Source: Coccinella septempunctata
Taxonomy: Eukaryota; Arthropoda; Insecta; Coleoptera; Coccinellidae
DNA length: 64,000 bases
NCBI RefSeq assembly: GCF_907165205.1
Contig: NC_058195.1
Location: forward strand, 14,260,001-14,324,000
Direction: 5' to 3'
Shown here: in pieces, positions 13,301-28,300 of the stretch
How positions within the stretch are numbered: position 1 is the first letter of the stretch
Layout: each line of letters starts with the position of its first letter
Notes under the pieces: model-generated
The model's database searches: none
What the model was told of the DNA's origin: nothing
Seen by the model: only the letters and a program-made list of their open reading frames with translations
Made by a program: the position numbers and the translations under genes

Positions 13301-16300
13301 GTCCTTCCCATCATAATTTGGATTTTCACGAGGATTTCGAGAGAATCGTTCAAAATTTTTTTTCTCGAAATCGTTGGTAGATACGACAAAACTACAAGAG
13401 ACCGAAAAGTTTAGTATAAGAACAAAGCTTCTTTTGAAATTTTTTCAAATTAACAGTTGCTCACCAAAACAAAGTTCTGCAGAAGAACATGTGGCAGTGT
13501 TCCAGGAAAAATATCACCCTGTAGATCTTCTATCGAAATTGCCATGTCACGTGGTGAGAACTCTAAAATGTAATATTTATGCCAAATTTCAGTTGAATAT
13601 CGTGTGAAGTGTGTAGATACTATGAGAAAAAAACTTGAAAAAAATTCAAACTTCAACACTCTGTACCTCGAAAACGAAACGTTTGCGACCCCATGTTTAT
13701 GGGACTTTTTTTTCTTAAACTCACTTAAGGAATCTCCCCTTTTCGTTTGTACGTTCAATTTAGGAACACCCTGTACATATCAACTGTTTTTTTAAAACTC
13801 TATTCGATGAGAATTCAGTTGGCCATTTCAATCTAACCATAATATATTCTTCCTTATTCTATCAATATCATTTCTATGTAATAATTGATTGAGTCAATGG
13901 AAGTCTGAGAGCCGCATTGCATCTGAAGATCCTTGATTTGCCCTCTGCACTAGGTCAAGTTCGGAGAGCGTAAAACGAATAGAGAGAAGAGTTGCATGAC
14001 CTTCCCCCATGGTTCAAACTATCGATTTTCCTCGCAAATTCGACCATGAACCTATCCGAACTTCTTCAGTATTTCCATTGAGTATTAATTAAGGGTTAAT
14101 ACTCAATGGTATTTCGGAGATCTCATCGAGTATCAAAAATTTTTCGAAACATATCTGAATGTTCCAAATCAAAATTTCAGGAGTAGTTTTCATTTTTCTT
14201 AACTGTTCGATTTCAATGATAAACGAAAATAATAGCAGTATAATGGGGGCTACCGTTTTTTTGCTCACCAGTTGGCGCCTTTGTAGAGTGAGGTCCTGAA
14301 CATAGACAAACTAATGCAAGATTTGTTTATCTACGATGACGGGGACTTGTCATTTCACAGATCATAATATTGGAGAAATTGAATATATAAATATTTGATT
14401 ACTAATCAATATCTTGTTCGTCATGTGTGTAAGTTCCTTTCTGACAATGATTTGGCTTCACTTCTTTTATAGCATTAAACACGTAATATCAATAAAAGTG
14501 TTATAGATATATGGAGACCATAAACTTAATATTAATCATATAGTTGAGTCTATGATTTGGACCTCACTCTACACTAGCACATCTAGCGGCGAATTCACAC
14601 GCGGTAGCCCTCATTTGTCCATCTCGATATCTGTCAGCTACCGGATGTCAAAAAATATAAAACGCCATAGTTGATCATGAACTCAATCGAATTGAAAAGA
14701 AATATCACGGGAAGTATTTCCATGTAACGAGGAAATTGCCTTGAAATTACCCTCCGCATTTTTCACTTTCATAGTGTTTCCGCTACCCTTTTTTACTCAA
14801 CGTGATGTTTGTAATGTGCGTTACAGTATATTGAAATGGGAAATGAGTCATGTGTCTCGAACCGATTACTGTCCACAAAGCACCTTCCTCAGTGCATGCA
14901 CAACATTGATAAGAGTAATGACAGTGAGGGGGAATAACTTTGACAAAGCCTGCATATTAATCATATTCGTCATTAAATATGGGGTCACATTTATTTTGAA
15001 TATCCGAAAGCTGGATAGAGTCCGCTGACATAGTGTACCTATCTCTCAAATATAACAAAGGAGTTAAATCTACTTTTCAACGTCTATACGATTCTGTTGC
15101 ACGTATCGTTGGATCGTTGAATTCGTGGTCAAAATATATCAGGTCCATCCGTAAATACTGTAAATCCTGAAAGAGTCACTGCAGTATTCTTTTCAATATG
15201 CATATGTAAAAATATTGATCCAATCAAATCAAAATTCAGTAGTAGGTACTATGAAGGGCCACAAAAGTTGTTTAAAAATATAGCATTTTTTTCTGAGAGC
15301 AAAGCAGCAGTGATCCCCACGTCAGTGGTCTCCTATTTTTTTTAATTCTTTGCATTTGGAGGTCGTTATGCAGCTGTGGAATTAGCTCTATACTTGCTTC
15401 ATTGATACATTCATCATTTCTCACCTTTTAGATCGAATACATGATAGGGAATTGGAATAATTTGTGTCTACCCTTCTACGGCTTCTACTGCAATACTGCG
15501 TATTTCAATTCACTGCTGTTTTGTCGAATGCAAAAGTTACAGCTGATACATCATTTGAAACATCTGGACAGAACGAGTGCTTATTTCTTTTATAGTCCTG
15601 CACCTGGACACCTGGTCCATAATCCGACCCATCTTTGGCTAATTTTAATACCTATGTCCCTCTTTTACTGTCAATGGACAAGTAGGTACCTATATTTTCA
15701 TCAGTTCTATCATACCGCAGTAATATTTTCACTGGTCCGATACAACAAAATATTTTATACAAACACAATATTAATTCAAGGTTCCAAATTCCTTTCTTCT
15801 GGGATGATAGACGTGTAAAAAATTCTAATCTCGGAGGATGTTATTTCAGCATCAATCATTTCGATGCCTACGTTTCAACCCATTCATTAAATATTAGATG
15901 GAGAAATTGGTTTTGCGCTCAGAGTCGTTGGGTGTGACATTCATGATCCATCTTCACATAAATCAATAGATTTCCCATTACTTTCTTCGATAAATCGTGT
16001 AAAAATACAGACTGTGCCCAACGATTACCTTCACGTCGTAACAAAAGTGAAGTGACTCGGACAGTGAAAGGTTTTACAGGCAGGTATATATCTGAACTTC
16101 ACTTATGGTCAACTTTCACGGCTCAAAAAAGCTAATCGATGGATTATGTCCACCTTGAATGGTGAACCGTTTAATTATGTACCTACCTGCCTGCATTTTT
16201 CATATCTTGAATGTCTTCGAATTATCGTTATTATGTTGGTAATGCTCCCGAAGATTAAGGTCCAGTTATGGTCAACGAGTTTTCAGGGTGACCTACTTGA

Positions 16301-19300
16301 AAGCACTCGGAATATCAATTGGTTTTTGATGATTTTTCCGAAGGTATCGGTGATATTCTTCCTGTTATTCTGATGGTACCTACCTGGTTTTATAATCTGA
16401 ATATTTCCCTAATTGCTGGGGAAAAACACTAGCTCTAGAGAATTGAAATAAATTTTGAAATTCATAGACTGCATTTCTTAGTATGTCATAAAAAATTTCC
16501 AACTGGTATTGAGGTTCCGCTGGCTACACCAAAAAGCCAAAAAACCTGATAAACTGATGTAAAATTTGACGTCCGTCTTCCAAGTTTTTTTACAAAAATT
16601 ACTGAGAACCATCGGCTGCAACTCATTTTGAGGGCTTGAAATTGAGGCGAGAAATAATATATAGAGGTTTGGGAATAACATTAATAGTTCTTCCACTAAT
16701 AACTCAAAAGGAAAACGCTGATTTTCAATTACCCTCATTTTCTGAAAATGAAATTGAATGTTTTTCTGCAATTTATCCATGGTTGTATGGGTGCATTACT
16801 GTTATTACCATCCAGTTAGGGAGGTCGGTACTTATTAAATAACTGATATGCAACAAAAAATTGGTAATTAACGATCAAATTTTTTAGTAAGCGATTATGG
16901 ATTGTTTCTGCTCACCTAAATTTCCTGAATTTTTCTCATTAACCTGACAAGAATCTTTTTACTACATTCATGAAATGTTATGAGAATCTACAAAACATAC
17001 AGTGTGAGTAAGTCACAAATTCATATGTTCAGTATTTATTGTTTTCTAGAAGAAAGAAAGAAGAGGAAAGAAGAAAAGAAACTGTATATTCTATGGAAGA
17101 GTTCTTATCGAGAAAAAATATGTGATAATGATTGTTTTTAATTTTGTTGTGTTTGTATGCATATTGCTACCACTGTAATATTTTATATTTGTTGATTACT
17201 GTTGACAACATTTGTAATGTTAATTGCAAATAAAGATCCATCTAATCTAATCTAATCTAGAAATATGCACGAATAGGTCAATTTTTATTTCAAATTACGC
17301 AAATTTTTTTCGGTATAATTCGGCAGTTTCTCTTGCACTCTCTATGAGAAGTGGCGGGTAGTCAAGTTTCTTAAGATAACCCTAACTTTTTATGCCAGAA
17401 AGGGATAGACCTTTTGTTGCTCAAGATGATACGGTCACAGCTGGCCATGGAGAAGTCCTTGTGTTGTCTTATTTCATATTCATCTAATCATTTATGTTCT
17501 GAGAGATTATGTTGATTGTTCTGCTGCTCTGAAGAAGATCGGTTTATAGAATCATTATATTAATAATGATATCAGTGAAACTGGGTCGCTTTTTCCCAAC
17601 ACCAATATAACCAACATAACCGAGAAGTTATCATCTTGAATCGTGATGATTTTAATCATTCTTCGCAAATGATTCAGTACTCGATAATTAATTTTTATTG
17701 TACTGATTTGAGTATTGCAGATCTACTCTTCGTGGGTGAACACAATACACACTGGAAAGCGAGGATAATAATTGATTGTTATTATTCCTATGGGAGAAAG
17801 CGTAAGAGTTTTTTGTCGTAATGAGTTATAATAACTGTCGTTTTAATTATTCTTCTCATTCTGAACCTCATCAATGATGTTCAGTTGGGAAATTCTTTTG
17901 GCTAAAACATCTTATATTTCTAATATAATAGTTATTGAATGATTGAAGGATCTGTAATTAAAGTATGGAAAACGACAAATTGAAAAAAATTTGAAAATAC
18001 TCAAACTTCTTTTATGCTTCAAATTTATTCGGAAATCTGGAAAACCTTCATTCTTGCTGGATCTTTACTCATCCGTTTTGACCTTCAGATCAGGTATAGA
18101 AATATTTCATCTAAAAAAATTTTACCTATATATTAAACATGGAGAGTTTCAACACCTACTGTTGTTTTTATGAAATATTAGCCCGTTGAAGTAACGAAAT
18201 AAAAGGATCTCTGGCGAATATTTGCATAAAATTTCTGAGAGACTGCAGGGCAGAAAGACGGATATTTCTGTTCTCAAACCTACATGCCTCCAGATTGAGT
18301 TGTAGGAACTTGATGATTATTATCGGATAGAATGAAACGAAAAAATTCAGAGAATTCAAACACTTTCCGCAGATTAGCTCCGTGTAGTCTATCGCGCATC
18401 CACCAAGCATTTTGGGAACAACATAAACTGCGCAAAAAAATTAACGCACATCCTGAAAATCTCAATTTTAATGAAAGTTAACTCTACATTGACTTTATAA
18501 CTTATTTTTTATGTTCTCTCGGGAAGGTTTTGAACGAAACAAGACACATTAAATGGAAGAAAAATTCAGGATTTCACCGATCTTATGTGGAAGAAGAGAA
18601 ATGAACAATTTTCAAAATACTGAAATGCTTAAAGTGATTTAATACTTGGTATTTCCACCCCTTGCGTTAATTACAGCTCGGCAACGACGGTTCATACTCA
18701 AAATCAGTGATCTTAAAATGTTCTGATCTAAATGATCTAATCCTTCCCAGATTTCTCCGAGTTGTATTCCTAAGTCATTAAGAGTAGCTGGATGATTTTC
18801 TGAACTTCTCAGCCTTCTAAATCTTCAAAATCTGATAATATCATCTTTTTTTAATCCTACTGGGAAAAAACATCTGTATTGAAGAAAAAACCCTTGAAAG
18901 TGGATAACATATGCACGCATAATTCTGATAAAAATAATTATCATTGAGAACACCTTCAGTTGTAGAATTTTGAGATTTCCATAATGTGCGTTAATTTTTT
19001 TGCGCAGTTAGATATAATCCACTTTCGTTTTGGGATGACCTATTAAAAATGAGAAATAATTATCTTCCGAATATTTCCAAAATGCAGATCAATTAAATTA
19101 GAATCTAGTCCTTCGATCTAAAATCACTATTTCAAGGTTCGTCAGCAAGCGAATATACTTTTTGAGATACAAAAGTTCCTCTTAATTTTTCGTGATATAT
19201 ACTTAGTTTTTTTGTGATTAAAAGATGTACAATAGTTGCTACTTTTATTCAAGAATGTGTGAAAATATTCAACGTTCCATAAAATTCCACATCCATTATG

Positions 19301-22300
19301 ATTGCTGCCCATTTCATCCACATTGGGATTAATTTACTGAGTTGAAAATTATTTCTAATATTTTTAGTCTAATTCAATTACCATTTTGATTTGTTGGCCA
19401 TATTGAAATTTATGTTTACTTGTTTATTATAAGAAGGTGAAGTTTGTAATTCTTTAAGAAGAAGTTAGGAAGCAATCTCTGAATCGATTTTACTAAACTT
19501 TTACTATTGAAAAGCAATGGTAAATAGCTTATACTGGGTGAGTCTTTGACTCGTACAAATATTTCCACATTAGGTTCTTGAGGTCAAAAGAAACGTTTTT
19601 TTCCTTTACCCTTTTTTCCGAATCGGCTTGAGAGATATAAGTTGAATGCTATCTAATGAAAATTTTAAAGTTTTGTAAAATATATATCCTCAACTTTTCT
19701 AGTATTATGCGCCGTTTTCGAGTAATTTTACGTTGAAAAATAAAAAGTATCTGTGAAATTCGAACAATTGGGTACTTCGACCGAATGCAACTCCCATTTT
19801 TGAAAGATCCACAGATGTGTTGTGTCACAGATTTAGCTAGTTATTCTGAATGTAATCTCGTTTTTCCAGGGGTGGCACAGCTCATTATGAAAAGTTAAAA
19901 TGGCTTTATCCTTTTATTAGGGCCGAATCGGAAAAAATGGTAAGGGAAAAAAGTGTTCCTTTTGACCTCAAGAATCTACTTTGAAAATATTTGTACGAAT
20001 CAAAGACTCACCCTGTATGTGTTTCCATGTAAAATATCAATATTGCAATATTTGTCTATCAAAGAGTTTGATAACAGAGTGTGCCAATTTGAAGAGGGAC
20101 CACCTGCAAAATCAGAAATAATGTAAAAATAGGTGAACTTTGGTTCGTAGAGAGATATTTTATGCGGTTGGTTCCAATCAATTTGTATCACTCTGTTAGC
20201 GTGATGACAGCAACCCCTAAAATCTTTAAATGGGAATGGGGTTTGAGTGACACCTTGTTTTAAAGGTATTTCTATTGCCATATCTTCAACAAAAATTCTG
20301 TATTTTTGTTTGTTTTCAATTCATTACTATGATATGAGTCACAGGCGACTGAATATTCTATACACATGAGAGGGCTGCTCTGCTATCAAATTTATTCAAT
20401 ATATCAATTATTAACCTATATACATATTATATAAATATATCTCTCTTGGACAAAAAATCACATTTTGAGTTACCTAATAAAATGTGTCTTTAAGTTAACA
20501 CTTGTGATGGTCATAGTCAATATTTCAAACATAAGTTGCCAAGCGGATAAGCGCTCAAAAAACGCAAACCGTCCTTAAAAATTACATAAAAATACAACGA
20601 TAAAAAGATCAACAATTTTAAGTACATAATTCCTGAATTCAAAATTCAATCTTCAGTCTCTTCTTGTCTTTCCTATCCTTCTGCATCTCCCTGAAATCGT
20701 CCAGTTTATAAATACTGTTAGATAATCTTCCGAATGCGTTCAGAAGCGAAACGATCTCGTTTCTTTGCAACTTGAGGTTTTCCACGGACCCGTTTTCCGT
20801 GGAAAATAAGATTTTCAGCGCTGTGCCGAGTCCTTGCGTTTGCAACTTGCCCCAAAGCTTGCACTTCTCGCAACCCACGCAGTCCATGATCCTGCTGACG
20901 TTTCTGAAGTGGTCCCGAAACTCGATCTTGAGTATCTTCTTATTGGCGTCCCCTATGAACATCGTTGATTCGTCGAAATGGGATGGAAATTTGCGGATAA
21001 TCTCTATTAAGTCTTTTATTGCCATTTTGGTGTCCCAGTCTTCTTTTTCGTTTCCTGAAATGAATAACATTATGAAGAAATGTGGAAAATAAATAATAAA
21101 AAATAAATAATTAAAAAATTCGCTTAGTGACTCCTCAACAAAATCAATAAGTTTAAAGAGTAGTACAAACTCTACATAAATGTAGGTTTAACTTCTAAAA
21201 TTTTGATACAAGTGATAATCTTGAATACTACATCACTACTTCAATTCATTATTTTGAAATAAAACACAATGGACTTTCCAAACGCTCGAAATCCTTCCAT
21301 ACATATTGGAATATTGAAGAATTTTCCTCAATTCGGGTTATCGCAGCATATGCAAGTTCAAACTGAATAATGATGAGTTTCATTCATGAATTTTTCAAAA
21401 ACATGGCGGAAACTGTTCAAAATCATTCTCCAAATATGAGGTTTTGAAATTTAAATCGCTTCGTTTCTAGTTTACGATTTGGCAACAGCGCCTACAAGAA
21501 AATGAAAAGAACAATGGCTTGTTTATAAAATAACAGCTGTTGATTTGCAGCCATCATAAGGCGCGTATTCACTGGCGAGCCTCAACAGCAACCGGCCATA
21601 AAAATCCCATAAAATTTTACGACCTTCCTCGTTCTTCGTAGACTTCATAGACAACCATCTTTGTCAATCTCATCAAGATAGTGTATTTGTTGTCCTTTAT
21701 TATCCACGCATATTTCAGTCGATGTTGCCAACTTGTGCAATCGAAATGAAACGCTTTAAATTTTAAATACCCATTTTTATTTTTCATTCTTAAGTACTTA
21801 ATAATTTTTTTTGGGAAACGGTTGAAACGGTTATTTCAAAATGTGACGTTTCAAAGATATTTCATAAAAATTACATCATTTTCAAGTCAGAAGGAGTATT
21901 CCCTAAATGTGGATCTACCGAACATCATTTAAAACTTGTTATAAATCTGAGTAGTTATGTCAATATATATAAAGGGTGAGTCTTTGTCTAGTACAAATAT
22001 TTCGAAACTAGATTCTTGAGGTCAAAAGAAACACTTTTATTTTTATACTATATCATTTTCTCAGATTCGAACCTGATAAAAAGATATAGCCATATTAAGT
22101 TTTCATAATGAGCTGTGCAACTCATGGAAAAACAAAATTACCCTTACCGTCAGAATAACTAGCTAAATCTGTGTCACTCTATACATCTGTGGATCTTTTG
22201 AAAATAGTAGCATTCAGTCAATTTTTCGAATTTCACAGATATTTTTTATCAATTTACTTGAAAACAGCGCATTATACGTGAAAATATGAACTTAATTTCA

Positions 22301-25300
22301 AGAGTTGATTTCTTTTTTTGGTATTTTTATGGTACGTAATGGTCATAATGAGAAAATTGAAAGACTCGTTCGAAAAAGATTCATCAAATATATAAAAAAC
22401 ATCTCATTCGATAAAACCGTTTGTGAGATGGAACTGAAAATAAGTTTTTTTTATAGTTCTTCAACAGCATGTATCTTGCGAACCGAGCCCATTCGGAGCA
22501 AATGGTGAAGGAAAAAAGTGTTTTTTTCTACCTCAAGAATCTACTATTAAAATATTTGTACGAGTCCAAGATACACCCTATATATAGCTATGTATAATTA
22601 GAAACTCAACTTCCATTGTAAACTAAAACAACTATAGGTTTGTTCGTAGAGTGGTTTGCAACGGTTGTGAACTGTACAGAGCAAGCGCAATTCCATTTTA
22701 GGGTAGCGAAAATCCATTTGCGCTTGCTGTGTTCAGGTCACGACCGTTGTGAATCACTCTACGAACAAGCCTTATATTCAAGTATTCGAAAAAAATAGTT
22801 GTCACTTAAATAATCTATGAATATGACTTGCAATCTACATAAGTGATCTGATACCAATTAAAAATAATGAATACAGATTTGACTTAAAATAAAATGAAAA
22901 CTCTTATTCACCAACCTGGAGAAAAGTATTTTGAAAAAAAATACTCGGGTAGACTTGGTTGAATGTTGAATTGTAAAAGTCATGTATGGAAGATATTTTC
23001 TGATGAAATAAATATTATTTCTTCATCAAAGTCGAAAGAAGGTTGAATTATTCGTTGCATTGCATTTTAAGACTGCACAATTTTTGTTTTAAATTTTGAT
23101 CAGGATGAAACTCCCTCCCTCTAAACAAATATTATCGGATTTGGTTATATGACTCTTCATAGCGTATTCAACTGAGTTCGCCTCTTTTGAAATGTTTGTC
23201 AGTTTGTCTCAAAAAATAATTATTGCTATTCAAAATAATGACATTTTTACAAATACAATTTCCAAACGATAAAAGCTGAGTAATGATCCATATTGCGAAA
23301 TTTTACCATAAAATTACATTCAAAGTCAATATGGAAGCTAATTATACTTATTTCAGATAGCAGAATTATAGCTTGATGGTCTATACCGAATGAGATAATG
23401 AAAATGACTTTTTATCAGTACGAACCCGTTTATGAAATTTTCAATAATAATCTTTTTTTCATGAGCTAGTCCAAATTGTTTGAAATAAGAACTGCCACAT
23501 TTTATAATAAAAAATTGGGATGCTACTAGATTCTTCATCTGATTTCATTGATCTTTTTCATACGAATTGGAAGGTTTCTCTTATCGATAACTCAATGTCT
23601 CATGAAGCAAACTATGAGAATTTAAGAGGATTGTTTTTTTTCGCTTTCGAAGTGAATATATAATGGAGAAATTCAATCTACTAGTATTAATTTAGAAGCA
23701 TAAAATCCGACACTGGTTATAGAGGAGTCGTAAAATTAGTGTTTAATTTCTATCAACTCGCTTATTCGCTGCTGAATCGACAGTTCAAGTGGAATAATAA
23801 TGTAGAAATATGGAGAGGAAACAACATTTTTCAAGATTTAATTATTAAAGAAAGAAGAAGCTATTTGTCATGCAAACTATCTAACTATATCTACTGGAGA
23901 TATATTTTTATCTATCAATAAAATACAACAAAACTGATAACGAAGGTTATTCATCATGAGGGCCAAGGTTACAAAACCGAGAGAAATTTTGAAATTTATA
24001 GGCATTCATGAGTGACTTCACTTTTTAAGAAAATCAGAATAACGTTCCTCAGAAACATTTTGAAATATTGTATCATAGTATTGAAAGCCTATGAAAATGT
24101 AGAACTGTAATTTTTTAATAATGGAGGATTGATATTTTAATGGAGCATTATATTTTAACGGACTTTTCTGCCTCTGATCGTGTATCTCGTAGAATTAACA
24201 ACATTTGTAAAAAGGTTGTTTAGCGTCAACATTTAAAACCTTGTTTTTATTGAAAAGGTTTTTTATAAAATTAATTTTATCACTTTCATTCCAACCAGAC
24301 CCGATTCGAGTGTATAGGGATTGAGGCCTCATTTTAATTGGGTAGATAATGCTGTCAAAAGTATCAAACTGTGTGACTAAAGACATTAGTCTTTTTGGCT
24401 CAATAACATCCAAGTAAGACAACGAAAAGCTTGTTATAACAAATCTCAAGCTTTTCTGGATCTGAGGTCATTAGTCTTTATGTCTTGCCGCTCTTAGGTG
24501 CAGATTCCTTACCTGTATAGAATTCCTCCCTCTCCAAAAGCGGTGCTGCCTTCTTGATGGCCCTCAATTCGAGCAAATACAAGAAGTACAAATTCCTCAG
24601 CCAGTTCGGTCCTTGGCCGTTAGTGCTTGACGGTGAAAATCTCCTCTCGAACTCCTTCAAGTTCAAGCCCCACTGTCCATTAGGTTTGATCAGACTAGGT
24701 TTATTTGGATCTGACAGCAAATAATTGGCACACAAATGGATGTTTATGCTGGCGTGAAGTCCGGATATAGCCCTATAAAAAACGCGCTCCTCCAAACACA
24801 TCTGGTCAAGTTGGAAGAAGGAAGGTTTTTCCCAAGAGTAGGTCTGGAAGCAGTTTTCGGTGTAGATGCTCCTCCACACCCTCTCCGCCGATTTACCCTT
24901 GTACCCCGTGTACCTTTCAGGGTTGAGCATCAGGTCCACGTATTCGGATTCTTCATCGTTCTCGTCGAGGATGCAGAAGTTTTCTTGGGCATTGTCATAA
25001 GCGGTCCAGAGTTCCATATCTTTTACTATCTTCTCACTGAGCGAAGTGTTGAGGTAGTCCAAGGCTTCCGCACTGTTGCATGGTGTCTGCTGCAATGTTT
25101 TGGAACCATCCGAGGTCTCGCAGGGGCACTGGTTCGAAAGATCGCAAAAAGATTGGTCCTTCTGGCATCCTGACCTACGGTAAGATGGAATCTCTTCCTT
25201 CTTAACGCCGCCTTTCAGACCAATTGGGACATCTTCCTCTTGACAGGACTGCACAGAACAATATCTCATAGAACACTTACTGTCATCGTGCCAAAACGGG

Positions 25301-28300
25301 CATTTCTTCTTCAGATTCACTTTGAAATATCTGAAATAATCCTTTACTAACAAACTGCGCAACCGCGGGTATATTTTCACGTTGTTGAAGTTATCCACGG
25401 TGTCCACTTCGCACTGACAATCATCTATACTTCCTTTGAGGTCGCAGAAACAGTCTTCGTCAGTTCGTTCGAAAAAAGCTAGAGATTCAGCTATGAGAAC
25501 AAACGTTATTAACGTGAGTAATCTGGATTTAAATGTCAACATATTCGATTTGGTGTCATAGCGTACGGGGTTTACTCAGCGAATGCTGTGTTTTGCCTGG
25601 ATATGAATGAACGTTTGGTGGATTGTGTATGTGTGTGGAGTATCGAACGGTAGAGGTCCACGTAAGCGATCGAGCCGAGCGAGTCCTGTTATTTCTCTCC
25701 ATCTCTCCCGCGACGGCTATTTTATGCAGTCGTAGGACAAAGAGAGAGTTCTGACGTGCAACTGGCGCGTACTACGAAAGTGGAGCAGATTCCCCAATAT
25801 CTAATGATTCTCCGGCGTTATCTGAGCAGCGGAGTTTTGTTTGTTATCTAGTTCCAAATAATTGCATTTCGTCGAAAAATGTCATCTGAACCGAGTCTGA
25901 CGGTTCGTGATTGTTGTCACGAACACCAAAAGTCTAATGACCTAGTGACGATGTTTACTTTCTCTCTCGACTGTAAACCGGTCTTATAGGAGCCGATAAT
26001 TGGTAGCCTGGGGACCGGAGGGTCCTAACCTAACAGTTGCAACTTTCGACTCTGCAATCATAGGGTGACTTTTTGGGTATAGGAACAAGAGGATTCTCAC
26101 ATTTTTATTGAATCTGAAGATAACTGCTTTCGTTCAGCACTTTATCTATCTCGCACGACAATGACGACAGCATGGGCTGAGATAGGTGGGGACATGCTTA
26201 AATTTTCCAGAAAGCATAAATAAAACTACCTCTGAATCTCAATCCCAATTGAAATTTTTTATCTAACCTAACCATTCGATGGGACAAGTGTCTGGCCGAA
26301 AAACATATAATCTGACAGTTTCAGCAACGTAAACAATAAAAATTGGCCATAAAGGTCACAAAAATAAGTTTTTTTGATTTATCTCCTCTACTGGGCTTTA
26401 AATTGTTTTCGTGTTCATTATAAAAGTTGTAGGGCATCATATTTTCTACAAATTTTGTCCGAAGCAATTTTTCCTACGTTTGAACGTTTTCGAGATATAT
26501 GGCGAAGAATGTACATTAAACTTGGTTTCTACATTGACCTTGGCCTTTCGCATGTGTGGCTAAGCTCCTCGCCCTTATCGCCCTCTAACTCGAAAAAGGT
26601 AAAGAGTATGTAAAATTGCTTCAGACAAAAGTTGTATAGAATTTTATTATCTACAACTTTCATAATGAATACATATACAGAACCGATCAGAGGTACAGGA
26701 AGGGAAAATTTAAAAAAATGCCTTGTTATCATCTTCAAACTGTCAGATGAAAAAAAAAATCCACCTGATTAGTGTCAGATTAATGGGTCTACATGTCTGC
26801 TACACCGAGATTACCCAGCAAACATTTTTAACTCGGCCCAACGTTGGGTTAGTGCTGCGATGTTAGAGTCGGTATACTGCAAATAGTGTCACATCGGCCG
26901 ACAGCCGCCCGACGGACTATGAGCCGACATGTTGCAGAGTCTGCACACCGCAGATCCGGTGACGATTCGACTGTGCAAAAAAGCATCGGTTTAGCGTCTA
27001 GACTATGCTTCAAATACGCTCCTCAAATTAATCGTTACGACGTCGGTTCAGCTTCTACAAAATATTGGAAGAATGCTTTTACAATTGATCGGCACCACGT
27101 CGGCTTAACGTCTAGACAATGCTGGGAATACGCTGTTCCAATTGATCGGTACAACGTCGGTATAATATATACATACCTGCAATACTAATGCTCGTTCTCA
27201 CCAACGATCCCTAAATTTTAAGGGACACCTAAGCATATTTACGTGACATTTCTTACTACTCATGTACGATTTCTGTCTGATCAACTTTTAGGAGACACTT
27301 AATACCAACTAAACGTTGCTGAAACTGAATTCGTATTAGAGTTAGAAAGAAATGCCAAGTAAATATGCTAAGGTGCCCCCGAAAATTTGAGAATCGTTGG
27401 TAGAAATTGGCAAATCCAAAAAAAAAATAAATATGAATTATTTGATCAATAATTTCTGATCTTTGAACGTTTCTTATGAAATCTCGGAATCATTTCTCAT
27501 GTTGAAGGAGATCTATTTTTTTCTTCTAATATTTTTTGAAACCTTGCAACACTTATATTGTGATTAGGGCAAGACAATTTATACAGCCAATTGAAAAGAA
27601 TCTTCATATATTCAAACAACTAAAATATAACGCTCATATAATAATATACATATATAAATACTTTGTAGGTTGAAAAAACACATAAAAACGACTAGCTTAC
27701 TTGAAAAAAAAGCATATATTTATTCACTGCTCATTATTATTGCCTGCTTCTTTTTCCTCCGCTCTTTTCAATCTGCCCCCTGCTCTGTCACCGGCATTGC
27801 GGAGCCAATTCATTACATGATTCATTTCCACATCAGTGGCACTTCTTGTAATAGGATTTATCCTTACAGATCCTGGATAATAGAATTTCATTATTTGTTT
27901 AAAATAAATTATTGAATTTCATATAGAATATCATCTTATATATGTGTTTAAATTAATTAAATATGTGTCAACATGCAAAATATGTATTCAATTTAAGTAA
28001 CTTCCTAACATTAAAAAATGTCAACATTTTCGACCAATACAACATGAAAACTCACCATGATTAAGCTCAACAATATTCGCCATTGCTTCTAATCCATTTT
28101 TATTATTAATTCCTACCCGACCAATTCAGGGAAATTCCTGATTCATGGCTTATTATGAGTTAGATTATTTTGCGTGTTGTCTCTGCTACGTCCTTACCCC
28201 CGTTGAGGCCAAACTTGGACAACTGAAAAATATTTGTATATATAGATTTTTCTGTCTTTCAAATTGTAGAACTTTTTCTCTAGAATAAAAAAGACCAAAA

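Noticed and set aside
13374..13758. Two overlapping open frames on opposite strands
   Set aside because: They are produced by the inverted arms of foldback element B; the same sequence is read twice.
15441..15818. 125-codon open frame
   Set aside because: No domain, no splice or conservation evidence, and aromatic-rich composition as expected from AT-rich intronic DNA.
24736..25173. 145-codon plus-strand open frame
   Set aside because: Antisense shadow of Ero1 exon 1.
26886..27188. 100-codon open frame with 19-residue repeats as a real repeat protein
   Set aside because: Better explained as subterminal repeats of the surrounding transposon; the repeat at the other end is not open in the same way.
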